Shown here in pieces: positions 1-9,800 of a stretch of 64,000 bases of DNA. The notes under the pieces were generated by a model. That model was not told the origin of the DNA. It searched no databases and saw nothing but the letters and a program-made list of their open reading frames with translations. The position numbers were made by a program, and so were the translations under genes. Origin of the DNA: Sphaerolaimus hirsutus. Lineage: Eukaryota > Nematoda > Chromadorea > Monhysterida > Sphaerolaimidae. Each line of letters opens with the position of its first letter. Within the stretch, counting starts at the first letter, position 1. The DNA is taken from positions 31,064,794-31,128,793 of the forward strand of contig OZ038450.1 of the NCBI GenBank assembly GCA_964036195.1, in the 5' to 3' direction.

Positions 1-192
1 CCAGCGCCATGGCACCATTGGAGGACTAGACACGGCCTCAACACAAAATTTTCAGATTTATTTGTATCCCAAGATTTGCAACTTCCAACCTACCTGATAT
101 TCAGGACGAAATCCATTGTGACAAAATACACTGGGACCGAAAGTCAATTTACTTAAATTTGCATGCACAACCTATTGAATTTGTTTCGCCTA
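1..192. other. Left edge, no gene seen
   Basis: The first 30 bases carry the CCAGCGCCATGGC motif of the palindromic GGCGCC transposon family, so an element is probably cut by the window edge. I see no coding signal before the element that starts at 193. Confidence 0.4.
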
Positions 193-361
193 CCGTATTT
201 CCTCGAAATACCCCTCCTCGAAATAGTCCCCTGAAAATGGACTCTATGAATTTATAACCCCCCTCGAAATACCCCCCCCCCCCAATTCGGTGAGTAGAGA
301 ACGTAGATGACAAAAACTCCGGGAAACGCAGAACACACGTGAAAAACAATGACTGTGTTAT

Positions 362-369
362 GTGAGAAC
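362..369. repeat. Target-site duplication, left copy
   Basis: GTGAGAAC here is repeated exactly at 1997-2004, on either side of the inserted element. Confidence 0.75.
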
Positions 370-1996
370 TAACGATGGCAAACCCTCCAAAAAAAAGTAT
401 TTAAATTTTTAAGTGTTTTTTCCAAACTGAATTTTCGAATTTTCAAAATTTTTCCTCAAATTAATGTTCGAATTTTGAATTTAATTTTCGAATTTTTGAA
501 TTTTCGAATCTTTTTGGACAATTTTCGAATTTTTTTGGCTAGTTTTCGAATTTTTTCAAATAATTTTCGAATTTTTTTGGAAAAATATTGAAATTGAAGC
601 TTTAAAAACAGTATTTGGGCTGTTTTCGTGTTTGGATAACTTTTTTAAACTCACTGTGTTTGTTGGAAATATGCCCACCCCCTTGAATTAGCCCCTTTCC
701 CTCAAAATACCCCCAGGTCTGCGTGTCCACTCTGAAAAAATAAACCCTCTAAGTAGGTATTTTGAGGAAATACAGTATTTTCACTGTAATTTGTATACCT
801 AGTTTAGTAAATTTTGCACAAATAAGTTTGACATTTTACATGACTGTTGACACTTTGCATGACATTTGACATTCTACAGGGCATTTTAGAGAATCTGGAA
901 CTGGAAGTGGCAACTGATGGACTTGTCGAACAGCACTCTGTTCAATAACTTGCAACCATAGTTGTTAAAACATATTTACATTTACTCAACAAATACAGAT
1001 ACTCCAGTACTGCGTAAATACGTTTACATTTCCTCCCAAACAACAACAGTACTCACTTACTCTCGTACTTTTTGAAAGTATGCCAGTACAGAAAACAGAG
1101 TTTGAAAAAGTTCTGTACTTTCAATGACTCTGCTTGCAACAATAACTCAAGACCAATTTTTTTGATGGAGTGGTGTCTGTTTTAGCGGAAGTAACTCAAC
1201 CACTCAGCAAGAGTATGCTGGGTGCATTCCTCAACGGATCTGTCGGGTCCACTGCGGACACCAATTCAACGCTTTTTTGACATTTTTCTTCTTTAGATTA
1301 CTGTTTTTCAGACGCACCTCATATCAATTGTTTATTGAATTATCACATTTAACGTAAGAATGCGTTTTGTGGCCTCGGATTCCCTGAAAAATTTGAAAAT
1401 ACCGTATTATCTCGAATTATCCCCCCCCCTTGAATTAACCCCCCCCCCCTCGAATTAACCCCCCCCTCAAAATGGGCTGGGGAAATAATAAACCCCCCCC
1501 CTCGAAATACCCCCCCCCTTCGGTATGATGTACGTCATGTACATAATAAATACGTCATATACGGAATGTACATGATGTATATTACTGTTAATTTGCATTG
1601 CAGCTACACATAGAGTAGTTTGTGTAGGTATCTACGTTTTTATGTCCAAATATATCCTGTTTGGACACATTTATTACCGATTTTAGGTACGCAAATGCCT
1701 ACTATTTACCACGATCCTCACGAAAATTTCTGACGAAATAATAACCCCCCCCCCTCGAATAAACCCCCCCCTCGAATTAACCCCCCCTCAAATTTTGCTG
1801 GCGAAATAAGAAACCCCCATGGGGGTATTTCGAGGTAATACGGTAGTTTTCGAATTTTCGAATTTATGAATTTTCGAATTTTTTTAGAAAAAAATCGATT
1901 TTTATGTGTTTTTTCCAAGGGTGAAATAAAAATTCGATAATTCCGAAAAAATTCGAAAATGTTTTCGAATTTTCGAATCTTTTTTTGCCATCGTTA
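370..1996. mobile_element. hAT-like non-autonomous element
   Basis: Ends TAACGATGGCAAA and TTTGCCATCGTTA are inverted and flanked by the 8-bp duplication GTGAGAAC. Eight-bp duplications and TAnnGnTGGCAAA-like ends are typical of the hAT superfamily. Subterminal regions are rich in repeated TTTCGAATTTT. No transposase is visible. Positions 661-775 hold a degenerate end of the C-run family, 967-1135 a TACTTTTTGAAAGTA-containing repeat, and 1402-1843 a nested element. Confidence 0.7.
1402..1843. mobile_element. CCGTATTA-type C-run element nested in hAT
   Basis: Begins CCGTATTATCTCGAATTA after TA and ends GAGGTAATACGG before TA. The interior has ATGTACATGATGTA and long C runs. This is the subfamily also seen at 2615, 18055, 22080 and 45458. 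Confidence 0.75.
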
Positions 1997-2399
1997 GTGA
2001 GAACACGGTTTATACCGTCTACGTACTTATATAAGTCTATGGAGTCTTATAAATATTGTTTTTTTTGTTGCACTTTCGACTTCTGTGTACTTTAAAAACA
2101 ACGATTTAGTACTGGCATTTCAAAGAAATTCTGGCGAAATAACCCCCCCCCCAAAAAAAAAAAAATTCCAATCTGAAAAAACACACCGGGGGAGTAATTC
2201 TAGGAAATACGGTCAACTGATAACTTACCTTCAAACTTTGTACACGCAGCTGCACTAAAGAGCGACTTTTGGAAATTATTGATAACCGAGTACACAATAG
2301 AACGCCGAAACAACTGCAAGGAATTGGCGTGTGCGAGTGGTTATTGTATCAAAACCTAATGATGATGGCTAGCAAAAAGTTCGTGCAATTTTTATATTA

Positions 2400-2614
2400 C
2401 TGTATACGGTATTTTTTCAGATGAGAGGGTAACTGAGGGGGTAATTAGAGGAGGGGGCTTAATCGAGGGGGGTATAGATTTCATCAGAAATTTTTGTGAA
2501 ATTCGTAGTAAACAATAGTCTTTTACATACCCAAAACCGATAACAAATGTGATCAAATACGATATATTTGGACATATCAAGGTATTTACATTAGTACACA
2601 AGCAAATCTGTATA
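2400..2614. repeat. Truncated C-run element
   Basis: Begins with a terminal TATACGGTATT and G-rich inner segment, then internal sequence similar to the neighbouring copy, but the second terminus is absent. Confidence 0.5.
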
Positions 2615-3066
2615 CCGTATTACCTCGAAATACCCCCATGGGGGTTTATTATTTCGCCAGCAAAATTTGAGGGGGGGTTAATTCGAGGGGGGGGGTTTGT
2701 TCGAGGGGGGGTTTATTATTTCGTCAGAAATTTTCGTAAGAATCGTAGTAAATAGTAGGCATTTACATACCCAAAACAGGTAATAAATGTGTCCAAACAG
2801 GATATATTTGGACATAAAGACGTAGATAGCTACGCAAACTAAGTCTATGTGTAGCTGGAATGCAAATTAACAGTAATATACATCATGTACATTGCATACA
2901 TGATGTATTTATTATGTACATGACGTACATCATTCCGAAGGGGGGGGGGTAATTCGAGGGGGGGGTAATTCGAGGGGGGGGGGTTATTATTTCCCCAGCT
3001 CATTTTGAGGGGGGTTAATTCGAGGGGGGGGTTAATTCAAGGGGGGGATAATTCGAGGTAATACGG
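2615..3066. mobile_element. CCGTATTA-type G-run element
   Basis: Inverted ends CCGTATTACCTCGAAATA and GGTAATACGG, both next to TA. It is the reverse-orientation relative of 1402-1843, with runs of G inside. Beyond it, 3075-3230 is a degenerate remnant of the same family. Confidence 0.8.
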
Positions 3067-3294
3067 TATGTGTAGCTGCAATGCAAACTAGCCGCAATAA
3101 ATACATCATGTACATTGCGATTGCATACATGATGTAAAAACTTCCACACTTATAAACATCATTCCAGACCTGGTGGTATTTTGAGGGGGATGGGGTTAAT
3201 TCAAGTGGGATATTTTGAGGGCATACTGTATTCGGGGTGTAATTGCATGTCATTTACTTGCAGAATACCTTAACATATACATATTTCGGCGCAG

Positions 3295-5005
3295 AGGCGG
3301 CAGTAAAATGCACAAAACGATAAAAGTACAGGACAAAAAGTTCCCCTGTGTTCTGTGGGACCTGGTAAATGAGCCCGAATTAACGGTTATGGTGAAATGT
3401 GCCGAGGTACTTACAGATGGAACCACAAAGACAATGGGCGAGGCGAAAAAAATCCTAATAAGACCGGTTAGACGAGACATCACAAGTTGTGTTCAAATGT
3501 GGGCGACTTGTAGTGGGCGATAATGTAGATAATTTTGGGAAATCTCTCTAAAGATAAAATGTCACTGCACTGGTGATGGATAAGTCCCAGGGAAAATGGC
3601 GTCAGGCGCAAGGTGGCGCCAGAGAAAAGGGCGTCATGACTAGGGTGTCAAATTTCCGTTTTCCGTTTCCGCAGGCAAATTTTTTCCGTTTTCTGTTCTG
3701 TTTTCTGGCTGCTGAAATTTTTTTTCCATTTTCCGTTCCGTTTTCCGGCCACTTTTTTTCCGTTTCCATTTTTCTGGCCCATTTTCCGTGTTTCAGCTAA
3801 ATTTTCAGTTGTTCTGCATTTTTTCCGTTTTCCGCCTCAATTTCCAGTTTTTCCGCCTTTTTTCCGTTTTCCGCCTCAATTTTCCATTTTTCTGCCTCAT
3901 TTTACATTTTTCTGGCTGAACTTTCTGTTTTCTGTTCCAGCCAAACTGGTAGACATTCATGCAGATTGTCAATTATGTAAATTTTTCTGTTTCCAGCAAA
4001 ATTTCTGCAAATTTTTTCTACTTCCAGCAAAATTTTAGCAAATTTTATCTGTTTTCCAGCAAAATTTCAGCAAATTTTTCCGTTTCCATGTAAATTTCAT
4101 GTTTCCATTTTCCGCCAAGTGCAAAATTTTTTTCTGTTTTCCGTTCCGTTTTCCAGCCGCTGCAAAAATTTTTCCGTTTCCGTTACCGTTTTCCGTTAAA
4201 AAATTTTTTGACACCCTAGTCATGACGCTGGCGCCATTTGTCGCCGTTAAAGGGCGCCAGCGCCATGGCGCCATTAATCACTACACTGCACATTGTTGGG
4301 TTAATTTTGAGTTTGCTTTCAAATCTACAATTTTAAATATTTTAATATTTAATAGGTATACAGTGTACCATATTCCATCGAATTAACCCCTTGGGTTCAT
4401 TTTTTCAGTATGGAAAATTTGAGAGGGTTAAACGAGGGGGTATTTCGAGGGGGATTTACTATTTCACCAGAATTTTCTTGAACTGCAAGTAATTATTTGT
4501 TGTTTGTAACGTAGCAGATATACCGTATTTCCTCGAAATACCCCCCGGGGGGTGATTGTTTCAGAGTGAGAATTTTTAGGGGGGTTAAACGAGGGGGCTG
4601 TTTCGAGGGGGAGCTTATTTTTTCGCCAGAAATTTTTTAAACTCCCGGTACTAAAATGTTGTTTGTAACGTACGCTGACGTCGAAAAATGCAACAAAAAG
4701 CACCATGTATAAGAGTCTATAGACTTACATAAGTATGTAGGTAGATGGCGTAAAACAGGTTCTTTACATTCTCTTTACACTCAATTTCGGGCGGGGGGGG
4801 GTATTTCGAGGGGGGGGGGGTTGTTCCAGAATATACGGTATCTCCCAAGATTTTTGCAATACAAACCACATTTTTTTACAAAAACTACCCCAGAGTTAAC
4901 AGAAAACAAAACAAGTTACAGGATGACCCTTGGTCGCCGACATTCGAATATGCGGAACTGGATAAGTTGATCATGGAACATGTGAAAACAATCATTCCTG
5001 ACTAA
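3295..5005 (+). CDS. Small unknown protein, copy A (2 coding exons)
   Basis: Coding sequence join(3308..3466, 4922..5005) gives 80 residues. I do not recognise the family. The support is a paralogue (14811-15121) with the same length, the same phase-0 intron after residue 53 and 37 of 80 identical residues. Shared features are KTI near the start, the KFPCxLW motif (Cys14, Trp17), a second Cys31 after VK, DG at 37-38, KK at 47-48, then PW, TF, LDKL and VKT in exon 2. It has no signal peptide or membrane segment, so it is probably a small cytosolic protein. The acceptor AG at 3293-3294 lies 13 nt before the ATG and is conserved in copy B. The donor is CCG-GTTAGA and the acceptor TTACAG. An AATAAA follows at 5028. 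The 1455-nt intron is swollen by nested transposons. Confidence 0.72.
3308..3466 (+). CDS. Copy A coding exon 1
   Basis: Encodes residues 1-53, ending in KKILIRP before a GTTAGA donor. The reading frame stays open upstream, but ATG 3308 is favoured because copy B has ATG at the equivalent place and equal spacing from its acceptor. Confidence 0.7.
3571..4283. mobile_element. GGCGCC-family hAT-like element in intron of copy A
   Basis: Begins TGGTGATGG and ends AATCACTA, with the 8-bp duplication CACTGCAC at 3563-3570 and 4284-4291. It contains GGCGCCAG and CAGCGCCATGGCGCC blocks and is itself split by another element at 3641. Confidence 0.75.
3641..4218. mobile_element. hAT-like foldback element nested in the previous one
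   Basis: Ends TAGGGTGTCAAA and TTTGACACCCTA, with the exact 8-bp duplication GTCATGAC at 3633-3640 and 4219-4226. The interior is made of degenerate TTTCCGTTTTCCG repeats. Confidence 0.8.
4364..4838. mobile_element. C/G-run elements (one partial, one complete)
   Basis: A degenerate left half begins near 4364. A complete copy spans 4523-4838, starting CCGTATTTCCTCGAAATA and ending ATATACGG, with TA on both sides. They add to the intron of copy A. Confidence 0.6.
4922..5005 (+). CDS. Copy A coding exon 2
   Basis: Acceptor AAGTTACAG, then 27 codons starting DDPWSPTF and ending VKTIIPD, then TAA at 5003-5005. Exon 2 of copy B aligns without a gap over all 27 residues. Confidence 0.72.
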   Translation, partial: DDPWSPTFEYAELDKLIMEHVKTIIPD

Positions 5006-5027
5006 AAGCCTGCCTCTAAAAAGGTTG

Positions 5028-5033
5028 AATAAA
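5028..5033 (+). terminator. Polyadenylation signal of copy A
   Basis: AATAAA lies 22 nt after the stop codon and is followed by a TGTGATTGTG stretch, as expected for a short 3' untranslated region. Confidence 0.55.
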
Positions 5034-5141
5034 TGTGATTGTGATCCAGTACTGTTGCATATTTGCACTTTGGCATTTGATGTCTCAAACTGAGTAAAGG
5101 TGGAGTATTCGAGTATGTAAGCGCAATAAATAGTATCATGA

Positions 5142-6003
5142 AATTGAGGCGTCTACTTCTAAAAGTTGACAAGTCCAAAATATGAAAATTTCGAGTTAGG
5201 CCCGGAAACGTCATCTGGGGCGATTCCAGGTACTTTTCCCCCCGTGGACAACTTGCCCCCAGAGTGTGTTGTATTAGCGTTTTGTCCGTGTTGTATTAGC
5301 GTTTTGTCCGTGTTGAATTAGCGTTTTGTCGTGTTGCATTACCGTTATGTCGTGTTCCATTAGCGTTATGTCCGCACGGACCACGGGGGAAGAAGTCCAT
5401 GGGGGGAAACGTGAAGTTAACGATCTGGGGGCTACTCCCGCACATTTTTCATAATTTTCCATAAAAGTTTTGACCTCACATGGCCATATGGCGTAGTGCC
5501 GATTTTGACTTTTTTGTGAAAAATGCAAAAAAATTGCAGCAAGAAGTTGACAAGTCCACTTAGTTTAGAGCAAGAAGTCGACAAGTCCATCCTCGTCATC
5601 CTTTTTTTATGGGAAAAAATAGCAAGAAATGTGTTATGTCCGTCATTGACGGCTACTTCTAAAATTCGACAAGTCCATAAATTGCCCATAGGGGAGATTC
5701 ATCCAGGCCAGGAACAAAAATGTTTGTTAGTGCAAGAAGTCGACAAGTCCATTTCCCTCCCCAAAACAGTTTTGCTCTGTCCAAATGGAATTATATGGAC
5801 ACCCCATTATTTGACGTATACGTTGAGAGCAGGGGCTGAAAATTTGATACTTTATTGTCAACATTTGGAACTTAATGGTAGGCGCGAGAGAACCAAATTG
5901 GACACGCAGGATGAACCTGGAATTGGATCGGAACCTCAAAATGCGATTCACTCAAAATAGCATTTTGTGGACTTGTCGACTTCTAGAAGTAGACGCCTCA
6001 ATT
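5142..6003. mobile_element. Inverted-repeat element with repeated GACAAGTCC motif
   Basis: The ends, about 36 bp, are inverted: AATTGAGGCGTCTACTTCTA at the left and its reverse complement TAGAAGTAGACGCCTCAATT at the right. The terminal AAGT(T/C)GACAAGTCCA motif recurs internally near 5543, 5574, 5663 and 5735. A long open frame at 5523-5960 is built over these repeats and shows no protein family. Confidence 0.65.
5266..5373. repeat. 22-bp tandem repeat, about 5 copies
   Basis: Degenerate units of the form TGTTGTATTAGCGTTTTGTC inside the inverted-repeat element. Confidence 0.7.
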
Positions 6004-6753
6004 CTGTTTTACTTCTGACGAAATAATAAACCAACTTTCAGTGCTACTACCTCGAATTAACCCAGCCTCAAAATTTGCCAGGGTTTGCAGTAGCGGTTTT
6101 TGTCCAGAATTTTATGTAGCGTATTTATTTTGATAAATGGATCAAACAATCGATGGAGTTCTCGTGATATTGTGAAGTGAAAGTAAACCATTTCGATTTT
6201 CGATGACTAGACAATATTCGACAAATAGAGCACTGAAACATTCAAAATCACTTAAGCAAAAAAAAATAGCAGCGATAAATATTTGACACTAGGAAAATGA
6301 ATTTACACATATAAAATTGTTATGAATAAATTCTGGAAAACGACTTCGCTTTAAATCAAACCGAACGTCGAATGGTAAAAACTATTTGTCAATAATCACA
6401 GAGGAGATTGCCTGTGACAATTCAACCTGTAAAATAGCCTGGAAAAATTCATAGGATAAATTCTGCCCTCTTTTCAGCGAAATTGATTTATTATATTTTT
6501 TTGGATTAAAAAGGTGAACGCTTAATTGAATTTGAACAGAGTTTGTCATTTTACATCCATTTTGACATTTGCCAGGGAATTTTACATCACTTTTGACATT
6601 TTCCAGGGTATTATACATATCTTTTAACATTTTACAGGGTCTGAGTAGACATTTGTAGACTAACATTTTCTAACAGCAAAAAAACAACATTGCACAAAAA
6701 TAGAATTGCCAAAGATATGCACAAATCACAAGTGAAGAAAAATCGGGACGAAG
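6004..6753. other. 3' flank of Graf, no gene
   Basis: This stretch holds the likely 3' untranslated region of the minus-strand Graf gene. Positions 6543-6650 are TTTTACATCC and TTTGACATTT repeats of the GTAAAATGTCA family. I see no coding exon. Confidence 0.5.
6487..6492 (-). terminator. Candidate polyadenylation signal of Graf
   Basis: TTTATT on the plus strand reads AATAAA on the minus strand, about 262 nt past the Graf stop codon. It is the first such hexamer noticed downstream. Confidence 0.35.
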
Positions 6754-6845
6754 TCAGGGCAGCTGCTCTACATAATTCGCCGGAATTAATCCAGTTTTCC
6801 CGTTCAAAGTGCCCACCAGCCAGCCCTGCTCTCTCGATGGATACA
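6754..6845 (-). CDS. Graf: Graf exon 21 (SH3, second half, stop)
   Basis: [20 protein letters not shown] followed by [10 protein letters not shown] and TGA. It matches the family end, [22 protein letters not shown]. The SH3 is the C-terminus, as in GRAF. Confidence 0.95.
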
Positions 6846-9800
6846 CTGCGCATTTTTGTCAAAATATTAAAGTTGAAAACATGGCAAAGATGAATATATG
6901 ATGCATCGTGAAGCAGTGTGAAGTAACTCACGGAGCAAGCTATTCTCATTGAAAACGTAGAAGTGTATTTTTGACACACATACTGAATGTAAAAGTCATA
7001 ATTTTACTCTGGAATACAGAAGTTGTGTTTTTTTCTCCTGGTTAGTGTTTCTAAGGAAAATCTCCATGTGTGTCATTTCTGTTGTCAAAATGTTACTTCC
7101 TGTGCTCCGTTAAAATACGTTTTCTGTACACGCGTACTTTCAAAAAGTACGCGTAAAGGCGAGTTCATGTATTTTTTCCAGAGAAAACGTAAATGTGTAT
7201 TTACTCATTACTCGAGTACATGTATTTTTGAGTAAACGTAATACGTTTCAACGGGGCAGGCCTGATACGCACATCTGCCCGTTACGCACATTTGCCCATT
7301 TTTTTCACTTGACACTTTTTCAAGTGATTTTCAGATATGAGTGAAATGAAAAAAGTTCACTAATGTCACGAAAGCGTTTTTCACTTAAGTGTTTCACCCA
7401 CTACGACATCATGTCTAGGGTTCAAACGGGATTGACTTTTCGGGATCGGGATTGTGGACTGCTAAATCCCGGAATTTCACGGGATCCGGGATCGGGATCG
7501 GGATCCCGTTTGAACCCTAATCATGTCGTGCCCAAAACTGACCATTGGTCACTATTTGTCCAGGTTCGAAGGAGAGTTCGCTCGGGTGGCCCGCGGCGCA
7601 GTCGTAGAGCGTTCGAACGCGTCCACTGAGAAAAAACACACTTTTTAGTGTGATGAAATTAATGTTTGTGTTTGTTTTAGCAATATGCACACTGAAAAAT
7701 GCCCATAGATGAAAAATGTCAAACAAAATTTGACAAAAAAAAACACAGCGAGCCAAGGAAAGTGAGCAACGAAAATGATTTATTACATGCCTGGATGTTA
7801 ATTGAGAATGTAAAAAAAAACACAAACCGATTGAAATTTCCAATAATTATGTTGCCATTGTGGTGATTCGACTGGTCAGTAGCGTGAGATGTGCTGAAAG
7901 AATTTTTGGTGCAGAAAATAATATTTTGCAAGCACGAAGGCATGTGTAGTTTTGCACCGTATAATACATAAAAACTGTGTAAAAATAACTTATACCACAA
8001 ATTATATTCACACAAAATTCATTCAAATATTCACACATTACAACAACAAGTGAACGCGTGCCCGATTTCAATGGGAAAGGCAATTTTTTTTTGTGGGCAG
8101 TGCCCGGCTCCAGGTAGCAATTGGTCAATAGCGTGCGTTTTTGCGACGGCGCCATGGAGACTTGGCCACTGGTAAACTTGGCTGCTTGCCATGCAGCCAT
8201 TTACTGTATAAGTGTGAGCTGAAAATCAATTCTGTTCAGTGTGTAAGCATTCTGTGAAAGTCATGTAAAATGTCAAATTTTATTTTATATTTGACATTTT
8301 AATGACATTTTACATGGCTTTTGACACTGGATGACATTTGACATTTGTCAGGGCAGTTCCGAGTCGGACAGTGGCACCGAGGGACATCTGACGTATTTAT
8401 GTATTTATGCCTAGCAGCGCACTGGCCAATAATACAGGGGTGGGCATCTTCAGTTACCGCTGGAAAAACGCGATAGCTTGAGCTACAGTTGAGCTATCAC
8501 AATGAAATTTTAACACAATAGAGTAGACTCCATAGGACACCTATGCTGAAGTTTGCAACCCAAACGGCCACAGTTTGGAGGAGTTGTGGAACACACAGTT
8601 TTTAGTGTAATTTTGTGACTTCACCCCCCTTATCTCGGGACTGGGGTTCTATTCGAGTAAAAAAAAAATTTGGTAGTAGGCGCGACCACAACATACTCAA
8701 AGGGCATCAAAATCGGCCGATGTACGACAGAATGGGACGACACCAACGACCGATGCCCCCCCCCCCTCAAATGCCACCCTCGATTTATCCTATGGGTGAC
8801 GCCAAGTCACAAAATTACACTAAAAACCGTGTGTTCCACAATTCACCCAAAATGTGGCCGTTTGGGTTGCAAACTTCAGCATAGGTGTCCTATGGAGTCT
8901 ACTCCATTGTGTTAAAATTTCATTCTGATAGCTCAACCGTAGCTCAATCTATCGCATTTTCCCAGCGGTAACTGAAGATGCCCACCCCTGTATTTGACAC
9001 ATTGCACACTATTGGCCAAACGCTACCAATGCTTTTCCAATTGAATTGGGCGTATAAAAATCGAAAATGAGACATAACTTTGACTTTTTACACGATAACA
9101 TTTGAAACTTACGAATTGAACATTTGATGAGTGGGTCTCGATGAGCGCCAAACTCTTTTCTGCCAGCTAACGGAAAATTGAAAATATTGCTCAAATTGCA
9201 AATTGCTGTAGGTAAGACTGTCGCATTTGCATGTGCAATTGCAATGCCATTTGTGCAAATTTCCATTACCATTATTTTTGTTGTTTACGTTTTCACACTT
9301 GAAAATGGTGACTAGTCTACAGAGAATGCTGCAGACAGCTACAAAGATATATTTTTGCAAATTATATTTTGCACTTGCAAATGAACTATTCTTAATTTGC
9401 ATACAGTCACTATGAAAACTTGACCTATTTTACAATGGTCTACCTAATATAAAAAATCATAAATCTAAAATTGAAAAAAATACAAGCAGATGGAAACAAA
9501 CCAATCAGTGCCAGGGTAGGGTGGTGCATATGATATGCTCATCCGACCTGAAATAAAGGGTGAAAGGGTTAAATAATCAGTTTTAGTATGCCCACTATGG
9601 CGTTGCGCACACTAGTTTACTGCCAGTAAACTCAAAATTTAGTTAACTCATAAATCAACTTTGAATGACATTTGAGTTTACTGGAATTGGGTGTTTGTCA
9701 ACTACAGCAAAAATAACTCATTCCAGAAACTCAAATGCATTCAAGGCTGATTTGTGAGTTTACAGAATTTTTAGGTTTCTTAATTTTTTTTACTTTTTTA

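Larger units (their letters stand above)
193..2212. mobile_element. CCGTATTTCC-type element, interrupted
   Basis: Terminal inverted repeat TA-CCGTATTTCCTCGAAATA at the left and GGAAATACGG at the right, with C runs just inside. The interior matches other copies of this subfamily (for example 16706-17139): a block ending in GTGAGAAC is resumed after an insertion and continues with a stretch containing ACGTACTTATATAAGTCT. Without the insertion it would be roughly 400 bp. Confidence 0.7.

Noticed and set aside
3250-3483. Minus-strand frame opposite copy A exon 1
   Set aside because: It is the shadow of the plus-strand exon; the paralogue comparison supports the plus-strand frame with conserved splice sites.
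5523-5960. 145-codon open frame, plus strand
   Set aside because: It runs across repeated GACAAGTCC motifs of an inverted-repeat element and shows no domain, splice structure or biased composition.
7847-8200. Minus-strand frame beginning [20 protein letters not shown] as a possible extra Graf exon
   Set aside because: No acceptor-donor pair gives the phase needed between exons 19 and 20, and the closed 21-exon model does not require it.
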